DNA of 64,000 nt from Chromobacterium subtsugae (GCF_001676875.1 NZ_JYKA01000001.1:186001-250000); one strand, 5' to 3'. Positions 16,847 through 26,648 are shown, numbered from the stretch's first letter. Translations and numbers: made by a program. Notes: generated from the letters alone by a model not told the origin.

Positions 16847-18811
16847 ATGTCCACGCTAGATTCCATTCTCAAGGAAACCCGCAGCTTCGCCCCGTCGGAA
16901 GACTTCCGCCGCAAGGCCCAGATCAGCGGCATGGAGGCCTACAACGCGCTGTGCGAACAGGCGGATGATCACTACCTTTCGTTCTGGGGGGATCTGGCGC
17001 GCGAACTGATCACCTGGAAAAAACCGTTCTCCCGAGTGCTGGACGACAGCGCGGCCCCGTTCTTCAAGTGGTTCGACGACGGCGTGCTCAACGTGTCCTA
17101 CAACTGCCTGGACCGCCACCTGGCCACCGACGCCAACAAGATCGCCATCATCTTCGAAGCCGACGACGGCGAAGTCACCCGCGTCACCTACGCCGAATTG
17201 CACCGCCGCGTCTGCCAGTTCGCCAATGGCCTGAAGAGCCTGGGCGTGAAGAAGGGCGACCGCGTGGTGGTGTACATGCCGATGGGCATAGAAGCGGTGG
17301 TGACCATGCAGGCCTGCGCCCGCATCGGCGCCATCCACTCGGTGGTGTTCGGCGGCTTCTCCGCCGGCGCGGTGCGCGACCGCATCCAGGATGCCGGCGC
17401 CAGCGTGGTGGTCACCGCCAACGAAGGCCTGCGCGGCGGCAAGAGCGTGGCGCTGAAGGCCACCGTCGACGAGGCGCTGAAGCTGGAAGGCGCCGAGTCG
17501 GTGAAACACGTGGTGGTGTACCAGCGCACCAATGGCGGCGCCGACTGGACCGACGGCCGCGACGTGTGGTGGCACAAACTGACCGAAGGCCAGAGCGAGG
17601 CCTGCGAGCCGGAATGGATGAACGCCGAAGACCCGCTGTTCATCCTGTATACCTCCGGCTCCACCGGCAAGCCCAAGGGCATCCAGCACAGCAGCGCCGG
17701 CTATCTCTTGGGCGCGATCAACAGCTTCCGCTGGGTATTCGACTACAAGCCCAACGACGTCTTCTGGTGCACCGCCGACGTCGGCTGGATCACCGGCCAC
17801 AGCTATGTCTGCTACGGCCCGCTGGGCAACGGCGCGACCCAGGTGATCTTCGAGGGCGTACCCACCTACCCGGACGCCGGCCGCTTCTGGCGGATGATAG
17901 AAAAGCACAAGGTTTCCATTTTCTACACCGCGCCGACCGCGATCCGCTCGCTGATCAAGCTGGGCGCCGACCTGCCCAAGCAGTTCGACCTGTCGTCGTT
18001 GCGGGTGCTGGGTACCGTCGGCGAGCCTATCAATCCGGAAGCCTGGATCTGGTATTACGAAACCGTCGGCGGCAGCCGCTGCCCCATCGTCGACACTTGG
18101 TGGCAGACCGAAACCGGCTCAGCGATGATCGCGCCGCTGCCGGGCGCGGTGCCGACCAAGCCCGGCTCATGCACGCTGCCGCTGCCCGGCGTGATCGCCG
18201 ACATCGTCGATGAGTCCGGCGCGCAGGTGGAGCCCGGCCGCGGCGGCTTCCTGGTGATCAAGCGCCCCTTCCCCAGCCTGGTGCGCACCATCTGGAACGA
18301 CCCCGCCCGCTTCAAGAAAACCTATTTCCCGGACGAGTTCAACGGCCAGTACTACCTGGCCGGAGACTCCGCCAATCGCGATGAAAACGGCTATTTCTGG
18401 ATCATGGGCCGCATCGACGACGTGCTGAACGTGTCCGGCCACCGCCTGGGCACCATGGAGATCGAATCGGCGCTGGTGTCCAACCCGCTGGTGGCCGAAG
18501 CCGCGGTGGTCGGCAAGCCGCATGACGTCAAGGGCGAAGCGGTGGTGGCCTTCGTGGTGCTGAAGGGCGCGCGGCCGGAGGGCGATGCCGCCAAAGCGGT
18601 GGCCGCCGAACTGAAGAACTGGGTAGCGCATGAGATCGGCAAGATCGCCCAGCCGGACGACATCCGCTTCGGCGAAAACCTGCCCAAGACCCGCTCCGGC
18701 AAGATCATGCGCCGCCTGCTGCGTTCCATCGCCAAGGGAGAGGAAATTACCCAGGACGTGTCGACGCTGGAAAACCCGCAAATCCTGGGCCAGTTGCAGC
18801 AAGCCCTGTGA
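16847..18811 (+). CDS. acs: Acetyl-CoA synthetase
   Basis: This AMP-forming ligase converts acetate, ATP and CoA to acetyl-CoA. It is 654 residues from the ATG at 16847 (GGAGA upstream); a longer frame from 16805 lacks a ribosome site. Motifs are [16 protein letters not shown] (P-loop, about residue 265), [11 protein letters not shown] (acetate pocket with the family Trp), the hinge region [16 protein letters not shown], and [13 protein letters not shown], whose Lys is the regulatory acetylation site of the family. With malate synthase at 36472 this supports growth on acetate. Confidence 0.96.
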   Translation: MSTLDSILKETRSFAPSEDFRRKAQISGMEAYNALCEQADDHYLSFWGDLARELITWKKPFSRVLDDSAAPFFKWFDDGVLNVSYNCLDRHLATDANKIAIIFEADDGEVTRVTYAELHRRVCQFANGLKSLGVKKGDRVVVYMPMGIEAVVTMQACARIGAIHSVVFGGFSAGAVRDRIQDAGASVVVTANEGLRGGKSVALKATVDEALKLEGAESVKHVVVYQRTNGGADWTDGRDVWWHKLTEGQSEACEPEWMNAEDPLFILYTSGSTGKPKGIQHSSAGYLLGAINSFRWVFDYKPNDVFWCTADVGWITGHSYVCYGPLGNGATQVIFEGVPTYPDAGRFWRMIEKHKVSIFYTAPTAIRSLIKLGADLPKQFDLSSLRVLGTVGEPINPEAWIWYYETVGGSRCPIVDTWWQTETGSAMIAPLPGAVPTKPGSCTLPLPGVIADIVDESGAQVEPGRGGFLVIKRPFPSLVRTIWNDPARFKKTYFPDEFNGQYYLAGDSANRDENGYFWIMGRIDDVLNVSGHRLGTMEIESALVSNPLVAEAAVVGKPHDVKGEAVVAFVVLKGARPEGDAAKAVAAELKNWVAHEIGKIAQPDDIRFGENLPKTRSGKIMRRLLRSIAKGEEITQDVSTLENPQILGQLQQAL

Positions 18812-18825
18812 TTTCCCGCCGCCAG

Positions 18826-18849
18826 CCGGGGCCGCCAGGCCCCGGTTTT
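18826..18849 (+). terminator. Terminator of the acetate operon
   Basis: CCGGGGCC and GGCCCCGG form an 8-bp stem with a 4-nt loop followed by TTTTC. It begins 15 bp after the acs stop. Confidence 0.75.
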
Positions 18850-18977
18850 CTTTTGCCCGCGGCATGCCGCCGCTTGTCGCTATTATCCGCAACCAGACTG
18901 TGCGAAACTCGAACGGCATCAATTTGCGGCGCCCGCGCGGCCCGCATGGCGAATATGACCACCCGAGAGTTACCATA

Positions 18978-19955
18978 ATGAAAACAACACCGGCCACCCC
19001 GCCGCTGGCGAAACTTCCCCTGATGAACGCCTGCCTCGCCGCCGCCTGCCTGCTGGCCGCCGCGCACGCCCGCGCCGACGAAGGCGGCATGAGCTACTGG
19101 CAACCCGGGCAGATCGGCACCTTCGCCGCCGTGCAGAACGACCCCGGACTGTCATGGTCGTTCAGCGCCTACCACGCCGAGGCCGACACCTCGAAAACCC
19201 GCAAAAGCCTGCGCGGCCGCACCACCAGCACGCTGCTGAGCACCCCGAGCGACCTGCTGTTCGTCTCCCCCACCTACACCTTCGCCACCCCGGTCGCCGG
19301 CGCGCAGGCGGCGGTATCGCTGACCGGGCTCTACGGCCGCACCGAGGTGTACACCGAGGCCGACACCACCACCGCCCGCGGCAAGCCCCGCAGCCAAAGC
19401 AGCGACGACGCCCGCGACGGCTTCGGCGACCTCTACCCGATGGCGACGCTGAAGTGGAATCGCGGCAACCACAACTACCTGGCTTATGCCGCGCTGGGCG
19501 TGCCCGTCGGCACCTACAACGTCGACCGGGATGCCAACCTGGGCAGCAACCACTGGTCGTACGACGCCGGCGGCGGCTACACCTATCTGAACACCCAAAC
19601 CGGCACCGAGTTTTCCGCCGTGCTGGGACTGACCCTCAACCAGACCAATCCCGACACCCAGTACCGCAACGGCAACGACGCCCACCTCGACGTCTCGCTG
19701 TCGCAGTTCCTGAACGAAGACTTCCATATCGGGCTGGTCGGCTACGCCTACCACCAGCTAAGCAACGACACCGCCCCCGGCATAGGCAGGAAAGACCTGA
19801 AATCCCGCGTCGCCGGCCTGGGCCCGCAGCTGGGCTACTTCTTCCCGGTGGGCAAGAAAAAGTGGTACGCCAATCTGAAGGCCTACGACGAGTTCGACGC
19901 CAAGAACCGCACCGCCGGCTGGAACGCCTGGCTGACGCTGTTCGTGCCGATCTGA
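18978..19955 (+). CDS. SphA-like outer-membrane transporter family protein
   Basis: The 325-residue precursor has a signal peptide ending in AHARADEG (cut near residue 34). The mature part consists of alternating strands with Tyr/Trp girdles (LSWSFSAYHAEA, YPMATLKWNRGNHNYLAYAALGVPVG, DAGGGYTYLNTQTGTEFSAVLGLTLN), ending in WLTLFVPI. This is the shape of the SphA/MetA phenol-degradation outer-membrane barrel family, whose members sit in hydrocarbon uptake loci. No catabolic genes are adjacent, so the substrate is open. Placed after the acs terminator, it is probably its own unit. Confidence 0.7.
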   Translation: MKTTPATPPLAKLPLMNACLAAACLLAAAHARADEGGMSYWQPGQIGTFAAVQNDPGLSWSFSAYHAEADTSKTRKSLRGRTTSTLLSTPSDLLFVSPTYTFATPVAGAQAAVSLTGLYGRTEVYTEADTTTARGKPRSQSSDDARDGFGDLYPMATLKWNRGNHNYLAYAALGVPVGTYNVDRDANLGSNHWSYDAGGGYTYLNTQTGTEFSAVLGLTLNQTNPDTQYRNGNDAHLDVSLSQFLNEDFHIGLVGYAYHQLSNDTAPGIGRKDLKSRVAGLGPQLGYFFPVGKKKWYANLKAYDEFDAKNRTAGWNAWLTLFVPI

Positions 19956-19983
19956 CCCGCCCCCGGATCGGACGCCCGCGCCA

Positions 19984-20544
19984 TCACGCCGCGCCCGGCG
20001 ACACGCGTCCCACGCGGTAATGTTCGCGCCCCGGCGCCTGTGCGGCGGGCGCTTCGCGCAGCAGCGCGATGCGGGTGAGCGTCCACGCCGCGGGATCGAA
20101 AGCGCTGGCCGCCGCCAGCGCGCCGCCATCCAGCAACTGCGTCCGTCCCCAGCCATCCTCCGCCGCGCGCCGGGCGGCCAAATCCTCGCCCTCGGCCAAA
20201 GCCAGCCGCTCTATCACCGCGTGGCGCGCCGCCGCCGCATTGTCCTGCCACCCGCCGAACCATGCCACCGCGCTTTGCACCACCGGCCGGCCGAACGATG
20301 CGCACAGCGCGGCGAAGCCCGGGCCGGACAGGAAGTCGCGCATGCCTTCCGTCGTTCGCCACAGATAGAACGGCGCATAGGCGTTCGCCGCTGCCCCGTC
20401 CTCTCCCGCGCGGCAATACAGATAAGCCTTGAGGCCCAGCCCCGGCAGGCCGTCGGTCAAGTGGCCGCGCTCGGCGATGCGGCGCTCGATGATCTCCATC
20501 GGATAATCGGCCGGCAGCGCGATCCGGTAGCGCATCGCCATCAT
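19984..20544 (-). CDS. DUF4865 family protein
   Basis: This 186-residue protein starts MRYRIALPADYPM and contains GLKAYLYCRAG and NAYAPFYLWRTTEGMRDFL, the recognisable DUF4865 core, probably an alpha-beta barrel like antibiotic monooxygenase folds. The function is unknown. The start overlaps the tautomerase stop by 4 bp, so the two are translated together. Members of this family typically occur with tautomerases and an LysR regulator, as here. Confidence 0.75.
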   Translation of the reverse strand: MMAMRYRIALPADYPMEIIERRIAERGHLTDGLPGLGLKAYLYCRAGEDGAAANAYAPFYLWRTTEGMRDFLSGPGFAALCASFGRPVVQSAVAWFGGWQDNAAAARHAVIERLALAEGEDLAARRAAEDGWGRTQLLDGGALAAASAFDPAAWTLTRIALLREAPAAQAPGREHYRVGRVSPGAA

Positions 20545-20945
20545 GGCCGCAACTCCTCGGCGCTCAGCGTCGAGGCCTGGCGGCCATGGCTGAACGACCA
20601 GTTATCCATCTCGCCGTCGATCAGCACCACCATCAGGTCGGCGGGCGCCAGGCCAGGCGACACGCTCAAGCGCTCAGCCATGCTGGCGTAGAGCGCCGCC
20701 TTGGCTTCTTTGGTCCGCGGTCGCCCCAGATGCAGCGTCACCAGCACGAAATCGTCGGAGCGCGGGCCGCCGCCGTAATCCGGATCGATGATCGTCTCTT
20801 CGGCCTCGTGCTGATGGATCAGCTGGAAACGGTCCTTGGGCGGCACGGCGATGCATTCCACCATCGCTTGATGGATGCCGTCGGCCAGCGCGCGCAGATA
20901 CTGCGGCGGCTTGCCTTTGCGCAGGGAAATGCGGGCATAGGGCAT
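20541..20945 (-). CDS. Tautomerase family protein
   Basis: The 134-residue protein starts MPYARISLRKGKP. Mature tautomerases use Pro as N-terminal base after Met removal, and Pro2 is present. FQLIHQHEAEETIIDPDYGG and LVTLHLGRPRTKEAKAALYASMAERL fit the longer (about 130 aa) tautomerase subfamily. AAGGAG lies upstream of the ATG. It is the middle gene of a three-gene operon; the natural substrate is unknown. Confidence 0.8.
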   Translation of the reverse strand: MPYARISLRKGKPPQYLRALADGIHQAMVECIAVPPKDRFQLIHQHEAEETIIDPDYGGGPRSDDFVLVTLHLGRPRTKEAKAALYASMAERLSVSPGLAPADLMVVLIDGEMDNWSFSHGRQASTLSAEELRP

Positions 20946-20955
20946 GGTGTTCTCC

Positions 20956-21270
20956 TTATTTGGTTTGCGAGGTCAAAACCGCGTCCAGTTGCTCAAGCGC
21001 GGCGGTGGCGGATGGCCAGCCTGCGTAAAAGGCCAGATGGGTCAGCAATTCGCCCATCGACTCGCCGCTCAGGCCGTTCTCCAAACCGCGGCGCAAGTGA
21101 AAGTCCAGCGCATGCGGCCGGGCCTGGCCGATCAGGGCGGCAATGGTGGCCAGGCTGCGTTCGCGCGGGCTCAAGCTCGGCCGCCGCCAGACATCGTCGA
21201 ACAACACTTGGCTGGTCAACTCCGCCAGCTTTGGGGCCAGCCTGGGCATGGCATCTGCGTGGGTAAACAT
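20956..21270 (-). CDS. Carboxymuconolactone decarboxylase-like protein
   Basis: The 104-residue protein fits the small CMD/AhpD-like helical family: LAELTSQVLFDDVWRRPSLSPRERSLATIAALIGQ and HLRRGLENGLSGESMGELLTHLAFYAGWPSA. The family signature His (LTHLAFYAGWP) is present but there is no CxxC pair, so it is not a peroxidase of the AhpD type. Start at 21270 has AAGGAG 6 nt upstream; an 11-codon longer frame is unsupported. First gene of the operon with the tautomerase and DUF4865, divergent from a LysR regulator. Confidence 0.8.
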   Translation of the reverse strand: MFTHADAMPRLAPKLAELTSQVLFDDVWRRPSLSPRERSLATIAALIGQARPHALDFHLRRGLENGLSGESMGELLTHLAFYAGWPSATAALEQLDAVLTSQTK

Positions 21271-21375
21271 TTCTGACTCCTTGGGTTGGGATGGCCATTG
21301 CACTGTAAACCCGTCACATCATCCTTAAAATCAGATATATTTTTACAGATAGTTCCAAATTTCAGGATGGTTATC

Positions 21376-22272
21376 ATGAGACGAACTTTATTGGATCTGG
21401 ACGTGCTGGCCAGCCTGGCCAGCGGCGTGGAGCTGGGCAGCTTCGCCCGCGCGGCCGACAGGCTGGGCCGTTCCACCTCAGCCGTCAGCGCCCAGATGAA
21501 AAAGCTGGAGGAGCAGGCCGGCGTGGCCATTCTGCGCAAGAGCGGCCGCGGCCTGGAGCTGACGCCAGCCGGCGAGGTACTGCTGTCCTACGCCCGCCGG
21601 CTGCTGGAGCTGAACGACGAGGCGGTGGAGGCGACGCGCGGCGCCTCATTGGCCGGCTGCGTGCGCCTGGGCCTCGCCGAGGATTTCGGCGAAGGCGTGC
21701 TGCCGCTGGCGCTGGGACGTTTCGCCCGCGCCTGCCCCGAGGTGCGGGTGGAAATGCGGGTGGCCCGCAGCCAGGAATTGCAACAATCGGTGATGGCCGG
21801 GGAGCTGGATCTGGCGCTGGCCTGGGATTCCGGCCCGCGCGCGCCGCACAGCGCGGCTATCGGCCGCTACCCCGTGCACTGGATAGGCTCGGCCAGCGGT
21901 CCGCTTCCTCCCGATCCGCTGCCGCTGGCGCTGTTTGACCCGCCCTGCGTCATCCGCGCCCAGGCCTGCGGCGCGCTGGACCGCGCCGGCCGCCCCTGGC
22001 GCATGGCCGCTAGCGGCAGCAGCCTGGCAGGGCTATGGTCGGCGGTGCGCGCCGGGCTGGGCATCAGCGCCCGCACCGCCGTTCAACTGCCGCCCGGCCT
22101 GCGGATTCTGGACCCGGCCCAGCACCGCCTGCCGCCGCTGCCCGCCATCGACCTGCTGCTGTGCCGCGCCGAAGCCCGGCCCGCCGCGCCGGCGCAGCGG
22201 CTGCACGACATCCTGCTGGCGCAATTGACCGTTCCGGGTGTTGAAGCGGAAGCGCTTAACATCGATAATTAA
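21376..22272 (+). CDS. LysR-type regulator of the tautomerase operon
   Basis: The 298-residue protein has an N-terminal winged helix (LASLASGVELGSFARAADRLGRSTSAVSAQMKKLE, in outline) and a C-terminal effector domain. It is divergent from the carboxymuconolactone/tautomerase/DUF4865 operon with 105 bp between starts, the standard arrangement for a LysR and its target. The ATG at 21376 is chosen over one three codons upstream because of the AGGA spacing. The inducer is unknown. The C-terminus is Pro/Ala/Arg-rich (CRAEARPAAPAQRL). Confidence 0.85.
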   Translation: MRRTLLDLDVLASLASGVELGSFARAADRLGRSTSAVSAQMKKLEEQAGVAILRKSGRGLELTPAGEVLLSYARRLLELNDEAVEATRGASLAGCVRLGLAEDFGEGVLPLALGRFARACPEVRVEMRVARSQELQQSVMAGELDLALAWDSGPRAPHSAAIGRYPVHWIGSASGPLPPDPLPLALFDPPCVIRAQACGALDRAGRPWRMAASGSSLAGLWSAVRAGLGISARTAVQLPPGLRILDPAQHRLPPLPAIDLLLCRAEARPAAPAQRLHDILLAQLTVPGVEAEALNIDN

Positions 22273-22297
22273 CGGTTTTTGAAGCGGAATTCCAAGC

Positions 22298-23071
22298 ATG
22301 CCCGTGATCAGCCTCGTCGAACGGATCGACGCCCTCCTGCCCCAGACCCAGTGCGGTCAGTGCGGCCATGCCGGCTGCCGTCCGTACGCCGAGGCGCTGG
22401 CGACGGGCCAAGACCCGCTCAACCGCTGCCCGCCGGGCGGCGAGGACGGCATCCAGGCGCTGGCGGCATTGCTGGGCAAGCCGGCCATTCCTTTCGACCC
22501 TGCTGGCCCGCAGCCGAAGCCGCGCGCGCTGGCGGTGATCCGCGAAGACAGCTGCATAGGCTGCACGCTGTGCATCCAGGCCTGTCCGGTGGATGCCATC
22601 GTCGGCGCGGCCAAGCAGATGCACACGGTGATCGCCGATGAATGCACCGGTTGCGAGCTGTGCCTGGCGCCCTGTCCGGTGGACTGCATCGACATGATCC
22701 CGGTGGCGGACCCGGCCGACGGCGAGCGCGCGCAAGTGATGGCGCGCGCCGGCCAGGCGCGCCTGCGCTACGAACGGCGCCAGGCCCGCCAGGCGCGCGA
22801 TCAGGCCGACAAAGCCCGCCGCCTGGCCGAGCGCGCCGCCGTGGCGGCCCCGGCCGGCCCCTCCCCCGCGCCGGCCGCCGCTCAGCCCGCCGGCGCAGCC
22901 GCCGACAAGAACGAGCTGATACGCCGCGCGATGGAACGGGCGCAGCAACAGGCGGCCAGCGCGCCGCCGGCGACCGCCGCCAACGACAAGATGGCGCTGA
23001 TCCGCGCCGCCATGGAGCGCGCCGCCGCGATGCGCGCCGCGCAAGACCCCGCCGATAAGGACAAGAAGTGA
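22298..23071 (+). CDS. RnfB-type ferredoxin protein
   Basis: RnfB is the iron-sulfur entry subunit of the Rnf/Rsx electron transfer complex. Here the 257-residue protein has the N-terminal Fe-S domain [18 protein letters not shown], a 2[4Fe-4S] ferredoxin domain ([16 protein letters not shown] and [16 protein letters not shown]), and a long charged Ala-rich tail. The usual N-terminal membrane helix of RnfB is absent. The tail has two copies of a DKxxLIRxAMERA repeat near residues 205 and 230. No other rnf gene is nearby; in many betaproteobacteria this short form precedes nth, as it does here (4-bp overlap). Confidence 0.85.
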   Translation: MPVISLVERIDALLPQTQCGQCGHAGCRPYAEALATGQDPLNRCPPGGEDGIQALAALLGKPAIPFDPAGPQPKPRALAVIREDSCIGCTLCIQACPVDAIVGAAKQMHTVIADECTGCELCLAPCPVDCIDMIPVADPADGERAQVMARAGQARLRYERRQARQARDQADKARRLAERAAVAAPAGPSPAPAAAQPAGAAADKNELIRRAMERAQQQAASAPPATAANDKMALIRAAMERAAAMRAAQDPADKDKK

Positions 23072-23700
23072 ACGCCGCCAAACGCAAAGAGATTTTCCAG
23101 CGCCTGCGCGACGCCAATCCGCACCCGGCCACCGAACTGGAATACAGCTCGCCGTTCGAACTGCTGATTTCGGTGCTGCTGTCTGCCCAGGCCACCGATG
23201 TCGGCGTCAACAAGGCGACGCGCCGGCTGTATCCGGTAGCCAACACCCCGGCGGCGATACTGGCGCTGGGCGAAGAAAGCCTGGCCGACTTCATCAAGAC
23301 CATAGGCCTATACAAGACCAAGGCCAAGAACGTGATCGCCACCTGCCGGCTGTTGCTGGAAAAGCATGGCGGCGAGGTGCCGCAAACGCGCGAAGCGCTG
23401 GAGGCGCTGCCCGGCGTCGGCCGCAAAACCGCCAACGTGGTGCTCAACACCGCCTTCGGCCATCCCACCATCGCGGTGGACACCCATATCTTCCGCGTCG
23501 CCAACCGCACCCGGCTGGCGCCGGGCAAGGATGTGCGCGAGGTGGAGGACAAGCTGGAAAAGTTCGTGCCCGCCGAATTCAAGGTGGACGCCCACCATTG
23601 GCTGATCCTGCACGGCCGCTATGTCTGCAAGGCGCGCAAGCCGGAATGCGAACGCTGCATCATCGCCGACCTCTGCGAATATCCGGCAAAACCGTTATGA
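23068..23700 (+). CDS. nth: Endonuclease III
   Basis: Endonuclease III is a bifunctional DNA glycosylase/AP lyase for oxidised pyrimidines. It is 210 residues, the usual length. The helix-hairpin-helix [14 protein letters not shown] carries the catalytic Lys, and [13 protein letters not shown] the catalytic Asp. The C-terminal cluster C-x6-C-x2-C-x5-C binds [4Fe-4S]. The start is GTG overlapping the rnfB stop (GTGA), so it depends on coupled translation. Confidence 0.95.
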   Translation: MNAAKRKEIFQRLRDANPHPATELEYSSPFELLISVLLSAQATDVGVNKATRRLYPVANTPAAILALGEESLADFIKTIGLYKTKAKNVIATCRLLLEKHGGEVPQTREALEALPGVGRKTANVVLNTAFGHPTIAVDTHIFRVANRTRLAPGKDVREVEDKLEKFVPAEFKVDAHHWLILHGRYVCKARKPECERCIIADLCEYPAKPL

Positions 23701-23807
23701 TAAAAATGGAGCGGAAACTCAAGGCCGATGACAACAAACGCATTGAAAATGCGCCGCCCCGCCCCCATTTATCGTTGAGAATCAGCTTGCTACCAAAAGG
23801 ATTGCCC

Positions 23808-25289
23808 GTGACAACGAGTCTTCGCATCATGGCCGGCGCCCTGCTCGCGGCGTCGTTACTGTCCGGCTGCGACAGGATCGAGCAGTTAGTCAAAGGCAAC
23901 AGCCAGCCAGCCCCCGTCGCCATTCCCGCGCAACAGGACGGCCGCGTGGCCATGCTGCTGCCCGACTTCACCCAGCTGGTCAGCCGCGACGGCCCGGCGG
24001 TGGTCAATATCCAGACCACCCGCGAGAACGCCGCGCCGCAACAAAGCAGCAATATGCCGTTCCCGGTGCCGGAAGACGACCCGCTGTACGACTTCTTCCG
24101 CCGCTTCATGCCCAATCAGCCGCAACAGCCGGACCAGAGTCCGGAGGAAAGCATTTCCTACGGTTCGGGCTTCATCATCAGCAGCGACGGCTACGTGCTG
24201 ACCAACGCCCACGTGGTGGCCGACGGCGGCCAGATCCGCGTGATGCTCACCGACAAGCGCGAGCTGCGCGCCAAACTGGTGGGCCTGGACAAGCGCAGCG
24301 ACGTGGCGCTGTTGAAAGTGGAGGCCGCCGACCTGCCGGTGGCCAAAATCGGCAACCCGGCCGATTTGAAAGTCGGCGAATGGGTGGCCGCCATCGGCGC
24401 GCCGTTCGGCTTCGACAACACCGTCACCGCCGGCATCGTCTCGGCCAAGGGCCGCAGCCTGCCGGACGAAACCCTGGTGCCCTTCATCCAGACCGACGTG
24501 GCGATCAACCCGGGCAACTCTGGCGGCCCACTGTTCAACCTGCGCGGCGAAGTGGTCGGCATCAATTCGCAGATCTACAGCCGCTCCGGCGGCTTCATGG
24601 GCATTTCCTTCGCCATTCCGATCGACCTGGCGATGCAGGTGGTGGACCAGCTGAAAACCAAGGGCAAGGTCAGCCGCGGCCAGCTGGGCATCAACATCCA
24701 GGAAGTGACGCAGGAGCTGGCGCAATCGTTCGGCCTGCAGCGGCCGTCCGGCGCGCTGGTGGTGCGAGTGGATCCGAAAGGCCCGGCGGCCAGGGCCGGC
24801 CTGCAGCCCGGCGACATCATCCTCAAGCTCAACACCCAGGCGATAGACAGCTCCAAAGACCTGCCGATGCTGGTGGGCGCGCTGGGCCCCGGCACCCGGA
24901 TCAAGCTGGTGATCTGGCGCAAGGGCTTCGAAAAGACGCTGGAAGCCACACTGGTGGAACAAGCGCCTGACGCCGGCAGCCCGGCCAAGCCGGCCAACGA
25001 CACCGTGCCGCAAGGCTACCAGTTCGGCAAACTGGGCCTGACGTTGTCCGAGCTGACCCAGGAGCAGCGCGCCGACCTCGGCATCCGCGGCGGCCTCTTG
25101 ATCCAAAAGGCGCAGGGCCCGGCGGCGCGTTCCGGCCTGCAGCCCGGCGACATCATCATGGGCCTGAACCAGAACGACATCACCAGCATCAACGCCTTCG
25201 AAAAAGCGCTGTCCAGCGCCGGCGGCCATGCCGCGCTGCTGGTCAAGCGCGGCGAATCGGTGCTGTTCATCGCGCTGCGCACCGACTGA
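23808..25289 (+). CDS. DegP/HtrA-like periplasmic serine protease (lipoprotein)
   Basis: The 493-residue protein is a Do-type protease/chaperone of envelope quality control. GTG at 23808 has AAGGA 7 nt upstream, and the N-terminus then forms a signal with the lipobox LLSGC; a longer upstream frame has no such signal. The trypsin-like domain has His in TNAHVV, Asp in KRSDVALL and Ser in NPGNSGGPL. Two PDZ domains follow, around residues 290-380 and 400-490 (GPAARAGLQPGDIIL and GPAARSGLQPGDIIM). If the lipobox is used it is anchored rather than free in the periplasm, unusual but known for this subfamily. Confidence 0.9.
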   Translation: MTTSLRIMAGALLAASLLSGCDRIEQLVKGNSQPAPVAIPAQQDGRVAMLLPDFTQLVSRDGPAVVNIQTTRENAAPQQSSNMPFPVPEDDPLYDFFRRFMPNQPQQPDQSPEESISYGSGFIISSDGYVLTNAHVVADGGQIRVMLTDKRELRAKLVGLDKRSDVALLKVEAADLPVAKIGNPADLKVGEWVAAIGAPFGFDNTVTAGIVSAKGRSLPDETLVPFIQTDVAINPGNSGGPLFNLRGEVVGINSQIYSRSGGFMGISFAIPIDLAMQVVDQLKTKGKVSRGQLGINIQEVTQELAQSFGLQRPSGALVVRVDPKGPAARAGLQPGDIILKLNTQAIDSSKDLPMLVGALGPGTRIKLVIWRKGFEKTLEATLVEQAPDAGSPAKPANDTVPQGYQFGKLGLTLSELTQEQRADLGIRGGLLIQKAQGPAARSGLQPGDIIMGLNQNDITSINAFEKALSSAGGHAALLVKRGESVLFIALRTD

Positions 25290-25310
25290 GCCGGCATAGC
25301 GCCAAACCAA

Positions 25311-25345
25311 ACGCCGCCCCTCCCACCCGGAGGGGCGGCGTTTTT
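25311..25345 (+). terminator. Terminator after the protease gene
   Basis: ACGCCGCCCCTCC and GGAGGGGCGGCGT form a perfect 13-bp stem around 5 nt, followed by TTTTT. It starts 21 bp after the stop. Confidence 0.9.
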
Positions 25346-25442
25346 CATGCCGGCCGCGCCTCAGCCAACACGATGGCATGCGGCCAGGAAAAAGTGAGCC
25401 ATACTGCAGCGAGACATCCCCAGCCGCGAACAGGAGCCACGC

Positions 25443-25970
25443 ATGTCCGACAGCAACCGCGCCACCTGGAATTTCCTCGCCGACACTTACTGGTACGTGA
25501 CCCAGCCCGACCTGCCGGCCTTGCGCTTCGATCCCGGCGACAATGCGCTGAGCTGGCAGTCGGACCAGACGGTCTGGCACATCTCCGGCTATCGGAACGG
25601 CTATTTCTGGGGCGTATGCTCGGCGCTGCTGACCGACCCCGGCGCAGAAGGCGGCACGCCGCAGCTGCGCAGCCTGGTCGGCACCGTCACCGCCGACGGC
25701 GCGCTCCAGATCAGCTTCGTCCGCGACGGCGCGCTGCGCGATTCGGTGATCACCGGCTTTGGCCGCCTGCTGCAATGGGACGGCGAATGGGCATGCCAGA
25801 TGCAGATGACCGCCGCGGCTAGCGGCGGCCAGACGCTGCATTGGGCCAATATGCGGCAAACCCGCCCGGGCGACCCCAGCTGGGACCAGTTGCCCGGCAC
25901 CGACTACTCCGTGCCCGACATGCTGGAGGGCGCCAGCTACCCGCAGTTTTCAACCGACCAAGCAACATGA
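25443..25970 (+). CDS. Hypothetical Trp-rich cytoplasmic protein
   Basis: The 175-residue product has a good ribosome site (AGGAG, 6 nt). It has no signal peptide or membrane helix and is rich in Trp and aromatic residues: WNFLADTYWYVTQPDLPALRF, TVWHISGYRNGYFWGVC, WDGEWACQMQM and LHWANMRQTRPGD. The alternating pattern suggests a beta barrel of the lipocalin or allene-oxide-cyclase size. I do not recognise a named family. It is monocistronic, between two terminators. Confidence 0.65.
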   Translation: MSDSNRATWNFLADTYWYVTQPDLPALRFDPGDNALSWQSDQTVWHISGYRNGYFWGVCSALLTDPGAEGGTPQLRSLVGTVTADGALQISFVRDGALRDSVITGFGRLLQWDGEWACQMQMTAAASGGQTLHWANMRQTRPGDPSWDQLPGTDYSVPDMLEGASYPQFSTDQAT

Positions 25971-26115
25971 CAAAAACATTTACATAAAACCATACTCAAT
26001 CACAAAGCATGGATGTATATAATTTCCGGACGCGCAGGCAAGCCGCATGGCGGCCCGCGCGCCGCGGCTGCCGCCCAGGCAGCGCCCGACAAAACCCACC
26101 GGAATGCTAGCTGAC

Positions 26116-26628
26116 ATGACCGCCATCGCCCTGCCCCCTTCCCTGTTGCCCGCGCTGGGCATCGCCGCGCTGGTGATCTGGCGCCTGTACTCGCGGATAC
26201 GCCGCATGGTGGGCCGGCAACGGCTGTCACCCATTCGCCCCTGGCTGACCGTGATCGTCTTCCCGCTCCTCCTCGCCGGCCTCGCCCAAATGTCACATGC
26301 GCATCCCGACAAGCTGCTGATGCTGCTGGCCGGCGCCGTCATCGGCGCGCTGCTGGGCCGCTACGGCATCCGGCTGACCCAGTTCGAAACCACCGAACAG
26401 GGCCGCTTCTACACGCCCAGCCTGCACTTGGGCATCGCGCTGTCGCTGCTGTTCATCGGCCGCATCGGCTACCGCCTGGTTTCGCTCTACCTGTCCGGCG
26501 GCTCGCTGTCCGCGCCGCCGGCCGGCTTCATCGGCCATCCTCTCACCTTGCTGATCTTCGCCATCCTGGCCGGCTACTATGTGTCCTACGCCATCGGCCT
26601 GCTGCGCTGGGCGCGCTCGACCGCCTGA
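26116..26628 (+). CDS. Multi-pass inner-membrane protein, CcdC/DUF1453-like
   Basis: The 170-residue product has about five hydrophobic helices: SLLPALGIAALVIW, WLTVIVFPLLLAGL, LLMLLAGAVIGALLG, LGIALSLLFIGRIGYRLV and LLIFAILAGYYVSYAIGLL. A conserved-looking loop RYGIRLTQFETTEQGRFYT lies after helix 3, a pattern I associate with CcdC/DUF1453 proteins. An ATG four codons upstream (26104) is also possible; GGAA precedes the chosen one. The function is unknown. Confidence 0.6.
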   Translation: MTAIALPPSLLPALGIAALVIWRLYSRIRRMVGRQRLSPIRPWLTVIVFPLLLAGLAQMSHAHPDKLLMLLAGAVIGALLGRYGIRLTQFETTEQGRFYTPSLHLGIALSLLFIGRIGYRLVSLYLSGGSLSAPPAGFIGHPLTLLIFAILAGYYVSYAIGLLRWARSTA

Positions 26629-26648
26629 ACCGCCTCTCGCAAAGAAAC

